From: Bugulina stolonifera
Taxonomy: Eukaryota > Bryozoa > Gymnolaemata > Cheilostomatida > Bugulidae
Assembly: GCA_935421135.1 (NCBI GenBank)
Contig: OW285194.1
Location: 1,262,501-1,326,500 of the forward strand
DNA: 64,000 bases
Direction: 5' to 3'
Shown here: positions 34,939 through 46,428 of the stretch, piece by piece
Position numbering within the stretch: the stretch's first letter is position 1
How the letters are laid out: every line of letters starts with the position of its first letter
Made by a program: the position numbers and the translations under genes
The notes under the pieces: model-generated
What the model was told of the DNA's origin: nothing
Seen by the model: only the letters and a program-made list of their open reading frames with translations
The model's database searches: none

Positions 34939-36649
34939 TGATAAGAAAGGACTTATCAACTACGCCCCCCCCCCCCCCCCCCCGCCTGCCTGTCTGTCTG
35001 TTTGCCTGTTGACTCGTTGGCATTAATTGATTAGTTGTTCTGTTGTTTCTGCCACCTCATCTACTGATATTGTATGATAAATATTATATACAACATAATA
35101 AAATATTCAATAAATATCTGAAAGTACTTTCTTCCCGTCTTAAATCTACTAATGAATGGACATGTGCATGTACATGTAATATGCATAGTAAGGCACAATC
35201 TACCATGAAGAAAATAATTTACGATTCTGGAAAACTAAGCACTAAAAAAAATGTCAAAGAATAAACCAAAGCAATACCCTATCTGTGGCAAAGCATTTAG
35301 AGCTTTGATATGTGCCTTGTATCTCAAACCATGTAAATGAATCAGCCCCAAAGCAATGTAAAATTAAGAGCTATTTTATGCAATGCCAGATACAACTACA
35401 GCTGTTATGTTTTCTTATCAAGGAATTGCTGAGAGGTACAATGTAGCTTCATACTAGTTTACTCATAGCTGAGTAATATAACCTGAGTACCACCTTATAT
35501 TAGGTACAGAATTAGTTGTATTATATAAAATACTCTTACTATCAGATAGATTGTTACTAACCTTAACTCTCAACAAATTCGGTGAAGGAAAACATGTGTC
35601 ACTTCATCTAGGATGCATTTAGGTGAAGCTGCAGTCCATTGATTTGTCCCATAATGAGACACCAGGAACCTGTAGTGGTTGTTGTAGTTGAAGTACATAC
35701 AGTGTCCAACTGGGCCAACAGCAGTGGACCAACTGTCACACCGGGTAGGTGTGGGCAACTCCCAGGTAAGTAAACACTTACAAGCTGTTGCTTTAGTGTG
35801 TTATTCCACTTTATGCAAAAGTTGGGGATGACATTTTTCTGGCAGTAGAGCTTGTCCAGCAAGTTTCCAATGCAGTTGGTGTATAATAAGGATGAAGTGG
35901 TAGCATGGTGTCTGTACATTACCAGCTTCACTGGCTTGATAAAAAATAAGAGTTACCAATCTTCCTTTAGAACTTTTGGTTCTTCTGCACTTTTTAGACT
36001 TTATCCATAAAACCAAGTTAAAGTAGTTTACCTCAGAGACGGTTCTTTAATCCTAGAGTCAGCTGTTCCTCTCCAGAGTATAATAATAATATTATGTTAC
36101 CCAATAGAAATAGCTTCATGTAAATGTAAGCATGTTGATATATTATCGGTTTCACAATCATAGCTCTTTTAAAAATTTCTCTCATATTGCACATTTTAGA
36201 AATCCATAGAAGTCAATCTTTCTCATGAGAAACTATTTGCTAAGGAAATGGTGAAAGTATTCTGCAACTACATGTATCTTCTGTATTTACCTCTGCAATG
36301 AGGATTTACCATGTACACTATCACTATCAGACGTCTCACTTCTGTGAGATTTTATAGAACTATTACATAATTTCAATGTCTGGCTCCATAGAAATTTATA
36401 TTTACATAATTATGTTTGTTCAAACATAATATATAATCTAGCTAAAACATACATTGTAGCAGCAATAATAACAACAACCCTGTGACAATAATGACATACC
36501 ATCAGGTACAACTGATTTGTCTAACTAACAATATTATTATAGTGTCAATAAACAGCTGATACCTACAATTAAAGTCTCAATGGTCAGACTATATATAATT
36601 CTATCTCCTCACTCCTATACAATAGACTATACTGGACCCAGTATCTGAG
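34939..36649. other. Intergenic SCP2-SCP3
   Basis: Holds a C-run (about 34964-34983) just after SCP2, AATAAA near 35097 (probable SCP2 polyadenylation signal) and a doubtful minus-strand ORF at 35608-35934. Otherwise AT-rich without features. Confidence 0.4.
35608..35934 (-). CDS. Doubtful ORF or decayed exon
   Basis: After an acceptor-like TTTTTATCAAG the minus strand stays open for about 109 codons to a TAG at 35608-35610, with several Cys and a Thr run. A GTAAGT lies at 35781 within it. A second frame nearby reads a short Cys/Trp/Pro-Cys pattern reminiscent of a sushi module. The two frames conflict and no start exon is seen. Probably a decayed fragment. Confidence 0.2.
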   Translation of the reverse strand, partial: PVKLVMYRHHATTSSLLYTNCIGNLLDKLYCQKNVIPNFCIKWNNTLKQQLVSVYLPGSCPHLPGVTVGPLLLAQLDTVCTSTTTTTTGSWCLIMGQINGLQLHLNAS

Positions 36650-36657
36650 TATATAAG
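36650..36657 (+). promoter_or_regulatory. TATA box of SCP3
   Basis: TATATAAG in the conserved CTGAGTATATAA context, 85-92 bp upstream of the ATG. Confidence 0.75.
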
Positions 36658-36741
36658 AAGCTGTACCATAATACTAGGGTACAGAAACGAATCAACAACT
36701 GAACTAGATTATTTGATCCTTTGACCAGGTCTACCTCTAAA

Positions 36742-39700
36742 ATGAAATATTTACTTCTGATGGGAACTTTTCTGGGTAAGTAGATGTCTAGCAGCTAATA
36801 ATTTATGTATAGCAAGCAGTTCATATTATTTATCAATTATTTACTGCATATAATATTATGCTGTTAAATTAATACTTGGAGAATTGCAGGGCCACCACCC
36901 AGCACGGACCTTGGCGGATTAGGTTAGTAAGGTTAGAAATAAGGCTAGGGAAGATTGCAGGTGTTACTTAGGTAACCATATCTTTAGACTAGTACATATT
37001 TCAGGAGCTTCACATCACCAGCTGTGTAGAGCATGTTTTAGCTTAATAATTATGTATAATCTCCCTTGGTTGAGTATCTCTACTTAGATGCAATATTATT
37101 TTGAAGTTTTTCTATTTTAAAGACGTCCAGGTTTAATTGACATGGTAGCTTGATAGGTCTGTGACATCACTTGTCCAAAAGAAATGAGGGAGTGGCTAAG
37201 CCTACTATCAACTTGGCTCATCAAACACTTGCTATTCTAATTCAAATGTCTCCAAATAATTAGCTTCTATCTCAAATTCATTACCACACACTAGTCTCAG
37301 CTATTGCTCCATTTATGAAGGAAGTTAAATTTTGTTCAGATGATTTGAAAGTGCAAATCAACTTTTGCTAAATTTGCAACCAATATCACAATAAGCCAAT
37401 GAGAAGATAAAAGGCTTCAAGCCTTCCTTGTCAATTCAAACTGAGCACTAAAGGCAGTAAAGCTACAAAAATAGGCCTTTCAGGCTACATCAAAGTGCTG
37501 GCTGAATTTCTTTGCTAATTTAGATTAGTTACATCATAAAAATACTGGATACCTCTGAGCTCCTTTGATAGTAGTAATATGCAGGTCATTCTAAGCAGAA
37601 TTTCACCATGTAGAAATGCCCAACCTAGACAAGTTGTACATGGTTTTGAAGCTAGAAGTATACTTTGTACTGAAAGTGCTGAAAGTTGCAGACATTGTAT
37701 TATAGTTATTCTTGTAGTGGTGGTAGTTACGCTTTCTCATTCCTCGACAACAGAAACTCTCCCTAACAGACGTCGTCCTTTTGTAACTCACCGCCTACTT
37801 ATTAAATCCTATGTGCAGTATCTCTATACGAGTGACTGGCTGGTAGGTTCACTTATTTTAATGTAGGTCATACCATGCAGTATCATCTAGTCCTTCTGCA
37901 GCTCTTGTGATGTCTAATAAAACAGTGAATGTATTACCACAACGGCTTTCTTCTAGAATATCCTGTTGGTGTTTGACAACACATTCCCTCCTAAGGTTCT
38001 CTTCCACCAGCCCTCCTGGTGAAATCACAGAGCACATAATACTGTACAATGGCTTAATTTAACGAGGAAGAAAATAACAATTTTGAGAATTTTGTTGTAA
38101 GTTTTATTTAATGTATATTTAATTTAGCGAACCCCACCAAAAATAGATTTTAATTTAACGACCACAAAGGTACAGGGTTGTGGTAAAATGGGGTAAGGTA
38201 AAAAATTACGATTTTAAACCGTTCTTCTGGCTCATAAGTAGTATATTTAGCATACAACAGATGAAAATATCAGTCCTGAAGCGGGATTCGAACCCACGGG
38301 CATTGGATTGACAGTCAAGCACTCTACCTATTGCACTATTAGATCAGCACGTTTTCACACTGAATACTAACCATCATACTTGTAATCGACCGCAGTAATA
38401 CTTTACTACATGATTGTAGTAGTGTTGCTTCAGCTAATAAAAACAATACGTGAATATAGTTAACTATAGTTTAGTAATACTATTCAGGGGGGTAACTTTC
38501 CTGAAAAAGTTGAGGCGGCCAAAATTGGACTGGCTAACAGTAGCGATGTGGGGAGGGTGTGTGCGGAATGGGGGAAGAAGGAGGGTGGGGCACCTTCCAC
38601 AAGAAAGTTTTTGAAAATTCACAAAAAACAACCATTTTGATGCATATTTGAGCTATACGTGATGGTACAAAGTACAAAATGTTGCATAGTAATCTGCAAA
38701 AAGTAAACTTCAAATTAGTAGGCTATACTGCAAAATAGTGCTTCTCTGTTTGGCTTGGCCATGACGTACCATTGTAGTCCTTTACATCATTACATGACTT
38801 AGGCCTAAAAATGTACACACATTAATAAGAGGGGAAATAGTGCAAATTTAGCTGATGGATAGAGATGGAGAGTGGTATTCTAGGGTTCCCAAACCCTGAA
38901 GAACAGTGTTCGAAGTAGAACAAATGAGGTGGGTGGGCACACTGTGCATGCAATCTTAGGGCATTTCCTATTGTTGAATACAGAATTACACATGCAGTGA
39001 TCCTATCTTACAGATGAGATTAGTATAATTGTCATTGTATAGCTAACAAATTGAGTGAATTACTAAAATGAAAAAAGATTTTCCCGCAGCGGGATTAGAA
39101 CTCGTGTCTCTATGCATGAAGACCAAGCACACTACCAATTACGCTATCAAATCAACAGCAAAAATTAGCCATCAATACAATGATACACATAGTAGCATCA
39201 TTTTCATTAGAGTGTGTCTATATCATGTGGGGGACGGTAACTGTGCCTTCCGATATTAGCTTAATTTTTTCTTCTTTTAACAAAAAGTTCAGGCGGCTAG
39301 GCCCGCCTGAACCGCCTGAGCCGCCTAGATAGTTACGGCCATGTTATTTATATTTTAACGAGCTCGATCCACTCGTTAAAACGTTAAAATAAGCTAACGC
39401 TATTATAAGCCATTGTACAGTAGCCTATTCATGATTATTAAGACACTCTAATACAACTACAAGTGTAACAAAACTTTCTATAGTTCATATCATTTGGAGA
39501 GTTTGCATGATGGTTTTGTAGAACAGCATGGAAGAAGCAAAGCGGCGCAGCTTATTCCAATGTTGTCCAATAGACTTTTCTCTTTGTGAGGCATTTTTGC
39601 GAAATGGAGGATGTCAGGTAAGTCTGTCTTCAGTATTACAGACTATATATAATATGTCAGTTAGTATTACAGGCACTGTGTAGTATATGTCAGTTAGTAT

Positions 39701-41083
39701 TACAGACACTGTGTAGTATAATATGTCACTAAGTATTACAGACACTGTGTAGTACATGCCAGTTAGTATTACAGACACTGTGTAGTACATGTCACTTAGT
39801 ATTACAGACACTGCGTAGTACATGTCAGTTAGTATTACAGGCACGACTGTGTAGTGTATGTCAGTTAGTATTTCAGACACTGTGTAGTATATGTCAGTTA
39901 GTATTACAGGCACTGTGTAGTGTATGTCAGTTAGTATTACAGACACTGTGTAGTATATGTCAGTTAGTATTACAGGCACTGTGTAGTGTGTGTCAGTTAG
40001 TATTACAGACACTTTGTAGTATATGTCAGTTAGTATTACAGGCACTGTGTAGTGTATGTCAGTTAGTATTACAGACACTGTGTAGTACATGTAGGCTATA
40101 TATGTCAGTTAGAATTACAGACACTGTAGTATATGTCAGTTAGTATTATAGACACTGTGGATTATATGTCAGTTAGTATTACAGACACTGTGTAGTATAA
40201 TATGTCACTTAGTATTACAGACACTGTGTAGTACATGTCAGTTAGTATTACAGACACTGTGTAATATAATATGTCACTAAGTATTACAGACACTGTGTAG
40301 TAGATGCCAGTTAGTATTACAGACACTGTGTAGTACATGTCACTTAGTATTACAGACACTGTGCAGTACATGTCAGTTAGTATTGCAGACACCGTGTAGC
40401 ATAATGTCAATTCAGCATTAGGTTATGCGAACTTGCATCATTATTGTTTCCTGGTGAGTTTCTCGTACAATAATGTTCACTTTCTAATAATTTTTTCAGG
40501 CTGCAGCAAAATTAATTAAACTTCACCACGAATTCAGATACTGTCTAGACAAGGAGGATCTACTTAAACCAGACGTCAGAAGTGACTTCCTAATGGGAAA
40601 TTATGACATCATCACTTTTGTAGCACAAACAGAAGAATCTTGTGGTCCAACAAGAGCAAACATTACCGCCGCCCCATACGGAACAAGGTGTTTAGGTTAG
40701 AGATTTCCTGTTTCTATATGAAAATATCAAAGCTACTCACACAGATATAGTGCATGATAACAATACATAGCATTTGCACTTGGTGCCCGTAGTACTTGTA
40801 CTTGGGTCATTATGTTTGGCACCTTGTACTTGTGGTTTGGTACATTGATAGCTTTTACTGGGGCTTGTGTTTGTTCTGTCAGTTTCTCCCTGCCCAGAAT
40901 TGAATGAGCACTTGGTTCCCAATAGTCATACTTACCAATGTTCGAAAATAAGCAGTCAGCATTGAAGGTATGTTTCTGTGTTTGATATTTTTAGGTAACT
41001 ACCGAAGTACAGCCTGTGCTCTCATTGAGACCCACATCTACTATGACTGCATGTTCACTATGGGTGATGATCCAAGAGACTGA
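36742..41083 (+). CDS. SCP3: secreted cysteine-rich protein
   Basis: Exons 36742-36775, 37718-37842, 39522-39617, 40500-40695 and 40995-41083 give 179 aa (phases 1,0,0,1). The signal peptide MKYLLLMGTFLG continues with VVVVTLSHS. Subfamily B pattern: exon 3 CCPIDFSLCEAF...GGC, exon 4 YCLDKEDLLKP, ESCGP, PYGTRC, exon 5 ACALIETHIYYDC. The NIT in exon 4 is a potential N-glycosylation site. Exon 4 shares (A)AxL..H.(D/E)F..CLD with SCP1-2, showing common descent. Introns contain tRNA-like elements and a 33-bp minisatellite also found in SCP4. Function unknown. Confidence 0.85.
38276..38346 (-). repeat. tRNA-like sequence in SCP3 intron 2
   Basis: The minus strand contains AATAGGTAGAGTGCTTGACTG and a perfect box-B-like GGGTTCGAATCCC. 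The 5' flank does not pair with the 3' GCTTCAGG end, so a mature tRNA gene is doubtful. Probably a SINE head. Confidence 0.5.
38903..39310. mobile_element. M2-related element with tRNA-like core
   Basis: Begins ACAGTGTTCGAAGTAGAAC, then a diverged GAGGTGGGTGGGCACAC and, on the minus strand at 39152-39083, a tRNA-like TAGCGTAATTGGTAGTG...GAGTTCTAATCCCGC. It has the same order of parts as 14995-15303. The right TIR is not recognisable; a GCCGCCTGA-rich stretch ends it. Confidence 0.5.
39633..40405. repeat. 33-bp minisatellite in SCP3 intron 3
   Basis: About 23 copies of a 33-bp unit (TGTCAGTTAGTATTACAGAC...). The same unit occupies the equivalent intron of SCP4. Long frames through it are shadows. 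Confidence 0.95.
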
Positions 41084-41545
41084 CCTGTGGCTAGTAGCTC
41101 AATCAATTATACAAGTAGTATTATTATATAGGCCTACAGCTAACTTTCAGCGATGGATGACAACATAGCTAGAGTATGCTTCATGGACATGTATATCTTG
41201 TTGATATCAAGATATTCTCCACAGAAATGTAAAGAATTTGCTGCATATTGACATTGTTGACTTCTTTCATGTATTTTGATTTCTAGAGCTATTAAATATT
41301 AATCCTAAACATAAACAAATATTAAACATCAAAGTCTGGGAAAGCATGTATAATCTAGCTGAGCTATGGCAATAGTAAAGAGAAGTAAACTATTAATATA
41401 ATGGCATATATTCAGGTACTAGAAGGTATTTTGTGTAACTAGTAATAGTTTAGTGTCAATAAACAGCCCAACACCTAAAGTACTTACAAGTTAACTCTAA
41501 TCCCTTATTCCTATACAGCAGAGTATAATAGAATCAGTCTCTGGG
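41084..41545. other. Intergenic SCP3-SCP4
   Basis: Short AT-rich spacer with no gene. Its right end carries promoter sequence homologous to that of SCP6 and SCP3. Confidence 0.5.
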
Positions 41546-41553
41546 TATATAAA
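41546..41553 (+). promoter_or_regulatory. TATA box of SCP4
   Basis: TATATAAA followed by CAGCTGTATCATAC and GTGTACAGAGACACATC, nearly identical to the SCP6 leader. Confidence 0.75.
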
Positions 41554-41652
41554 CAGCTGTATCATACCACTAGTGTACAGAGACACATCAACAACTGAAC
41601 TACATAAGAGTATAATATAGAATTCAATCCTTGGACTAGTTCTACCTCTAAA

Positions 41653-43298
41653 ATGAATTATTTACATCTGGTTGGAATTGCTCTAGGTAAGTAAATGCCT
41701 ACAAATGCTTACTAATATTTAGTACAAGGTATTTTATGCATCTCACCTGTATTTCACTTGTCTCGTTCGGGTTGCGTAGGGTATTTTATGCTAGCAGAGG
41801 AATAATTCTGTAGAGTTAGAAAATAGTGCACATGTTTTATAGATAACACTGCAATTAAACAATAGTCGTGTGTATGCATGTATTATATTATTGCAGTGAT
41901 GGTAGTTGCACTTACTGACTCCGTACCAGTAAGCCCTCAGATTGAAAAACCTTCTTTTGTAACTAAAGAGATCACTGTGAGGTCGTATCTGCAGTATTTC
42001 TCCCTCAGTGATTGGTTGGTAAGTAAAGATATTTGCAGGTACATTGCGTTATCTACTGTACATGTAGGTCAAGTTTAAGGTGAGTTATTGCCGCTCTGTC
42101 AGAGAGATTTCTAGCATCTCACGAAATTTTTCTTCTACCTGCCCCTCAGGTACAATCACAGGTTATATGTAGCTACAGTTATAACACAATGTAATACTAT
42201 GTATTAACCTACTAATGTATAATATTATGAGATATTGTGTCATATTTTAGACAAATATGGCAATAGAGAAGCGTCAAAGTTTACTCAAACATTGTCCAAT
42301 GGATTATTCTCTCTGCAATTCTTTCTTAAACAGTGGAGCATGCCTGGTTAGTTTACCTTCAGTATTACAGACACAGTGTAGTGTGTGTCAGTTAGTATTA
42401 CAGACACTGTGCAGTGTATGTCAGTTAGTATTACATACACTGTGTAGTGTATGTCAGTTAGTATTACATACACTGTGTAGTGTATGTCAGTTAGTATTAC
42501 ATACACTGTGTAGTACATGTCAGTTAGTATTACATACACAGTGTAGTGTATGTCAGTTAGTATTACAGACACTGTGTAGTGTATGTCAGTTAGTATTACA
42601 GACACTGTGTAGTGTATGTCAGTTAGTATTACAGGGCTTGTAGACGCATCTTTACAGACATTGTGAATTGTACATGTATGCTAGTTGAACAGTTAATCTG
42701 TCGAAACAAGTTGTCTTTTGTGAGTATTTTTCTTTTTATTTGAAAAAATTCTAGGCAGCAGCAAGATTAATTGATCTCCGCCATGAATTTGAAAACTGTC
42801 TCAACAAGGAGGAGCCAGCTGAATCAGGCACCGAAGGTAGCTTTGTAATGGGAAGTTATAATATCAGCACTTTAATAGCACATACAGACAAATCTTGTGG
42901 TCCAGTACTGCTAGGCTTCAGCACTAACCCACATGGGCTACAGTGTCCAGGTGAGTGAGGTGTTTCAGTTCCATAGAAAGATATCTTGGTTGTTTACGCA
43001 TACCTCGCACATGGTTTTAATGCAGAAGGTTTGGCAGCTTGCCTCACCACTACAATAATCATCTTATGTTATGTGTAGTTATGCTGATCCTATACAATAT
43101 GTGACATAAATAACTGACAGTGTGTGAATCCATAGTTTGGTACAGCTTTACACAAGTCTATCTCTTTGCAAGGTGTTTGATGTTTTAGGTGACTATTGGA
43201 GATCAGCCTGTTCTCTCATTAAGACGCACACCTACTATGACTGTATCATTTCTATAGGAGATAATCCTGCAGCTGATCGTGTAGCACACTTTGGTTAA
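41653..43298 (+). CDS. SCP4: secreted cysteine-rich protein
   Basis: Exons 41653-41686, 41897-42018, 42251-42346, 42755-42950 and 43189-43298 give 185 aa. The signal peptide MNYLHLVGIALV is completed by MVVALTDS in exon 2. Subfamily B cysteines: exon 3 HCPMDYSLCNSF...GAC, exon 4 NCLNKEEP, SCGP, LQC, exon 5 ACSLIKTHTYYDC region (Cys conserved). Its C-terminus is slightly longer than in the paralogues. Most compact member of the cluster; intron 3 holds the minisatellite shared with SCP3. Element E2 inserted downstream of it. Function unknown. Confidence 0.85.
42362..42635. repeat. 33-bp minisatellite in SCP4 intron 3
   Basis: About eight copies of the same 33-bp unit as in SCP3 intron 3, at the same place in the gene just after the exon 3 donor. 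Confidence 0.95.
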
Positions 43299-44623
43299 TT
43301 TTCCATTCATATGTACAGTTAATGCTTTTAACAGTAAATTACTATAACAGGCAAATCTTTTACTACATTAGTAACACATCATACACAAATGTATCTTAGC
43401 TGCAGAAGTTTTGCATGCACATACCGCTGTTGGAAAATGCTGGCGTGAGCGAGTATTTTTGTAATTAAAAACAACATGAGACGCATGTTTTATATTTTTA
43501 TTTAATCCTAACATTTCTACACATATCCATGTATCATCATGCATCATCATCATCTATCCCCTGATGATGATGCACAGATGTGTATCAAAATATTAGGATT
43601 AAGTAGAATAGTATAGAAATGCGTCTCATTTTGTTATTCAGTATACCGCTGTGTATAGCAATAAATTCTGTGTATTATCATGTGAATGGATTATTGTAAT
43701 TTAGATTTGTCAACTTTTTTTCATATACAAAAGAGGAATGCTAATAAACTAAAAAATTTTATCCAGTATTTCTTTTACCCGCCCCTTCCCCCAGTGCTCA
43801 TATAAGTGATAGACTACTTGAAACCATTCTTTCAAAAAACTACCTGCGTAGAACACAATTTAGCTTCCAACCGATGTTATTTACGTATAGATTAAATATC
43901 TTTAACTGGGTGTATTGCTACTTTGAATTTTACCTTTTCAAAAGATTTGATTGGCAAGCAAGTCTGTGACATCACTTATCCGAAGAATGTTGGAGGGACC
44001 CAACTATCCAGGTTGGTGATAGAAAATTGGGTATTTTATATCAATGTATATTCATCAAGCACAAAGCACGTGTACAGAATACTCCATCAGTTATTGCTGT
44101 GTGGTTAGTAGCATGCAAGGTTAGTTCCAGCTGATTAGGTCTTTGGACCTTGATGCCCAAACAATCTATTCTCAAGAATAGCACATAAGCATTGACCCCG
44201 GACTACATGGGTCGTCTTGGTTAGCTAGATAACTACAAGTAGTGTCTTTCATGTAATAGAATAGACAGAAGACCAGCACCAGCACTCATATTTAAACAAT
44301 ACGATATTAGGTAATGGTTATTACCAGGAACCCATCTCTTGTTCTTGTGTAGCGTGCCGGCTTTTATGCACATGTTTCCACCATGTTGCTGTGCGATGCT
44401 GTAAGCCAGGTAGTTGCAACATTGTGATTGGTTAATGCTTTTGACCTGTGTCAATTGACCTACTGCAAAAGGCAGCTGCAATAACTGCCCAGCATTGAGT
44501 GTTTTTTCAGCTAAGGTCTACTGAATTGTGTTGTTGTCTACCTGATATTGTATTAAACTGGTCAGGTTTACTGCCAATGCAACATGTCTGTCCCAAAAAA
44601 GTCTCAACTCTATAGAACATGAG
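43299..44623. other. Intergenic region downstream of SCP4
   Basis: No gene supported. An imperfect inverted repeat lies near 43485-43640 (ATGAGACGC...TACACAT..TGATG arms facing each other). About 44110-44280 carries short stretches resembling the LTR-like family (GACCCCGGACTACATGGGTCGTCTTGG). Confidence 0.4.
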
Positions 44624-44787
44624 TTAGGTGCAGAAGTGGAGAAATTTGAGATAGCCTTTGTTCTTCGCCAAAACTGAAGCAGGAGAAGTTGTCTTCTCTA
44701 TATTTTGCTGGTTGACCGCCCTTACCCCAAACCCCAACCACAAACAAGGAACTAAGGCTATCTAAATTTCTCCACTACTGCACCTAA
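44624..44787. mobile_element. MITE family M4 copy 1
   Basis: 164 bp with ends TTAGGTGCAGAAGTGGAGAA and its near inverse ending CTGCACCTAA. TA-type ends suggest a mariner-like origin. A second copy is at 55757-55898. Confidence 0.8.
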
Positions 44788-45243
44788 TTGTAGAACATGC
44801 AGCCAATACATAATTCTATAGCTATATCAACAGCAGTAATGGACGACCAGCTGGCCCAGAGCTCTATTACTGTTGGTAAGAGAGTGGACAACTTCTGTGT
44901 AGGCAGTGCATTTATATTATAGCAGTATTCCAACTGCTCATCCTAGCCTCAGGGCCTAGTACCTTGTTACTGCCCTAAGTGGGGTACTAGGTGCATGGCC
45001 ATCTCCAGCTCCCAGCTACCAACTCTTACCAGATGTGTGGTTACTGAGAATATATATGGTGTAAAGCAATCCTGTATTACTACCAATAGAAGAATGACTG
45101 AATCTGATTTAATATAGAAGAAGCTGTGATCAGCTGACCATTAGCTACCTAGAGGAACGACAGTCTAGGAGAACGACAGCCTGAAGATCTAACTACACAA
45201 GACATATTGGAGAGTAATTCAATGAGATGGTAACAATATTAAC
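44788..45243. other. No gene seen, left flank of E2
   Basis: Unique sequence ending in AACAGTGGG; AGTGGG (45244-45249) is the left target duplication of E2. Confidence 0.5.
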
Positions 45244-45249
45244 AGTGGG

Positions 45250-45546
45250 AGTAGTATAGTCAGTGCACTTCTAGACAGACACGCACTCATTGACCCCTGT
45301 TTTCAACCAATCACAAGCCGGTATTTCCGATTTCAACCAATCACAGAAGAGCACAAAAATTTTGCACACAACCTTGCCAAGGTCACCCCAAAATCCCCCC
45401 CTTCTGATTGGTCGAAAAAACATTTGCACACTTGACCCCAAACCCGGCCATGACCCCTTCCCTCCCTCCTTCCCACCCTCCTCCCCTCCCCCTCCCCCAC
45501 CTCCCACTCCTCCCTCCTCCCCGCCACCGCCCTCGTCCCGTCCGCA

Positions 45547-45577
<31 letters not shown>

Positions 45578-46411
45578 CACCGCCCTCACCACCGCCGCCG
45601 CCACCGCCACCACCGCCACCGCCGCCACCGCCGCCACCACCACCACCACCACCACCACCACCACCACCGCCGCCATCACCGTCATCACCGCCACCCCTCC
45701 TCCACCGCCGCCCACCCTCCCCCCGCAACCCCCACTCACCCGAACGACCGATCGTTTGAGGCGGTCAAGCCGCGTCCGCCCACGTTGCGTGCGGCGCCGA
45801 CCGTACACGTGGAGGCGACGCCAGTGCCCCGTATCCACCGGGCCAAGCGACTAGGTAGCGGCCCGCCGCTTCTCCTGCGCCCCCACTCGAAAAGCTTGTG
45901 ATCTAAACGAGCGAATTCGGCTGCGCTTCGCCTATAGCTCTCATTAGCGATAAGAAGAAGTACTACGGAAGGCTTGGTTTATGATGTGCATTGCATTGTT
46001 AATAAAGAAATGTGTAAAGTCTTGGCTATAAATACACTGATGGGAAGAAGGGTTGGTTCTATGATATACATTGTATTGACAATAAAGAAACGTATGCATG
46101 TGTTAAGTCAGCATATATAATACATTAAATAAACTTTTCACAATGGTGACAATAGAATGAATAAAAGATTGTGTACACATGTTAAAACACAATTGAAAGA
46201 ATAAAAGACACATATTTAAAAGAGTATGTCATATCTATTATTAGCAAGAAAGTCTGTGTGCATGTGTTAAGACAGTGTATATTATACATTAGATAAACTT
46301 TTCACAATAGTAGCAATAGAATAAATAAAAGGTTGTGTGCATGTGTTAAGTCAGCATTATGTAATATATTAAATAAACTTTTCACAATAGTAGCAATAGA
46401 ATAAATAAAAG
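45250..46411 (+). repeat. E2 left terminal inverted repeat
   Basis: About 1162 bp, the inverse of 52833-54062. The outer part has repeated CCAAT/ATTGG motifs. 45460-45730 is a C-rich (CCACCG)n-type tract. The inner 400 bp is AT-rich with diverged tandem units (TAAACTTTTCACAATAGTAG). It ends 18 bp from the stop codon of the ankyrin gene. The Pro-, His- and Gly-rich frames here are artefacts of the tract. Confidence 0.92.
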
Positions 46412-46428
46412 AGGAGTTTAGGTACTTA

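Noticed and set aside
38276..38346. Functional tRNA gene
   Set aside because: The box-B-like part is good, but no complementary acceptor stem is visible and similar segments occur inside mobile elements, so a SINE-type origin is more likely.
39614..40410. YYTVSVILTD repeat frames on the minus strand (also at 42348-42605)
   Set aside because: Shadows of the 33-bp minisatellite in introns of SCP3 and SCP4.
45290..45901. Pro/His/Arg-rich and Gly/Val-rich frames in the E2 TIRs (also at 53426-54041)
   Set aside because: Low-complexity (CCACCG)n tract inside inverted repeats gives open frames on all strands.
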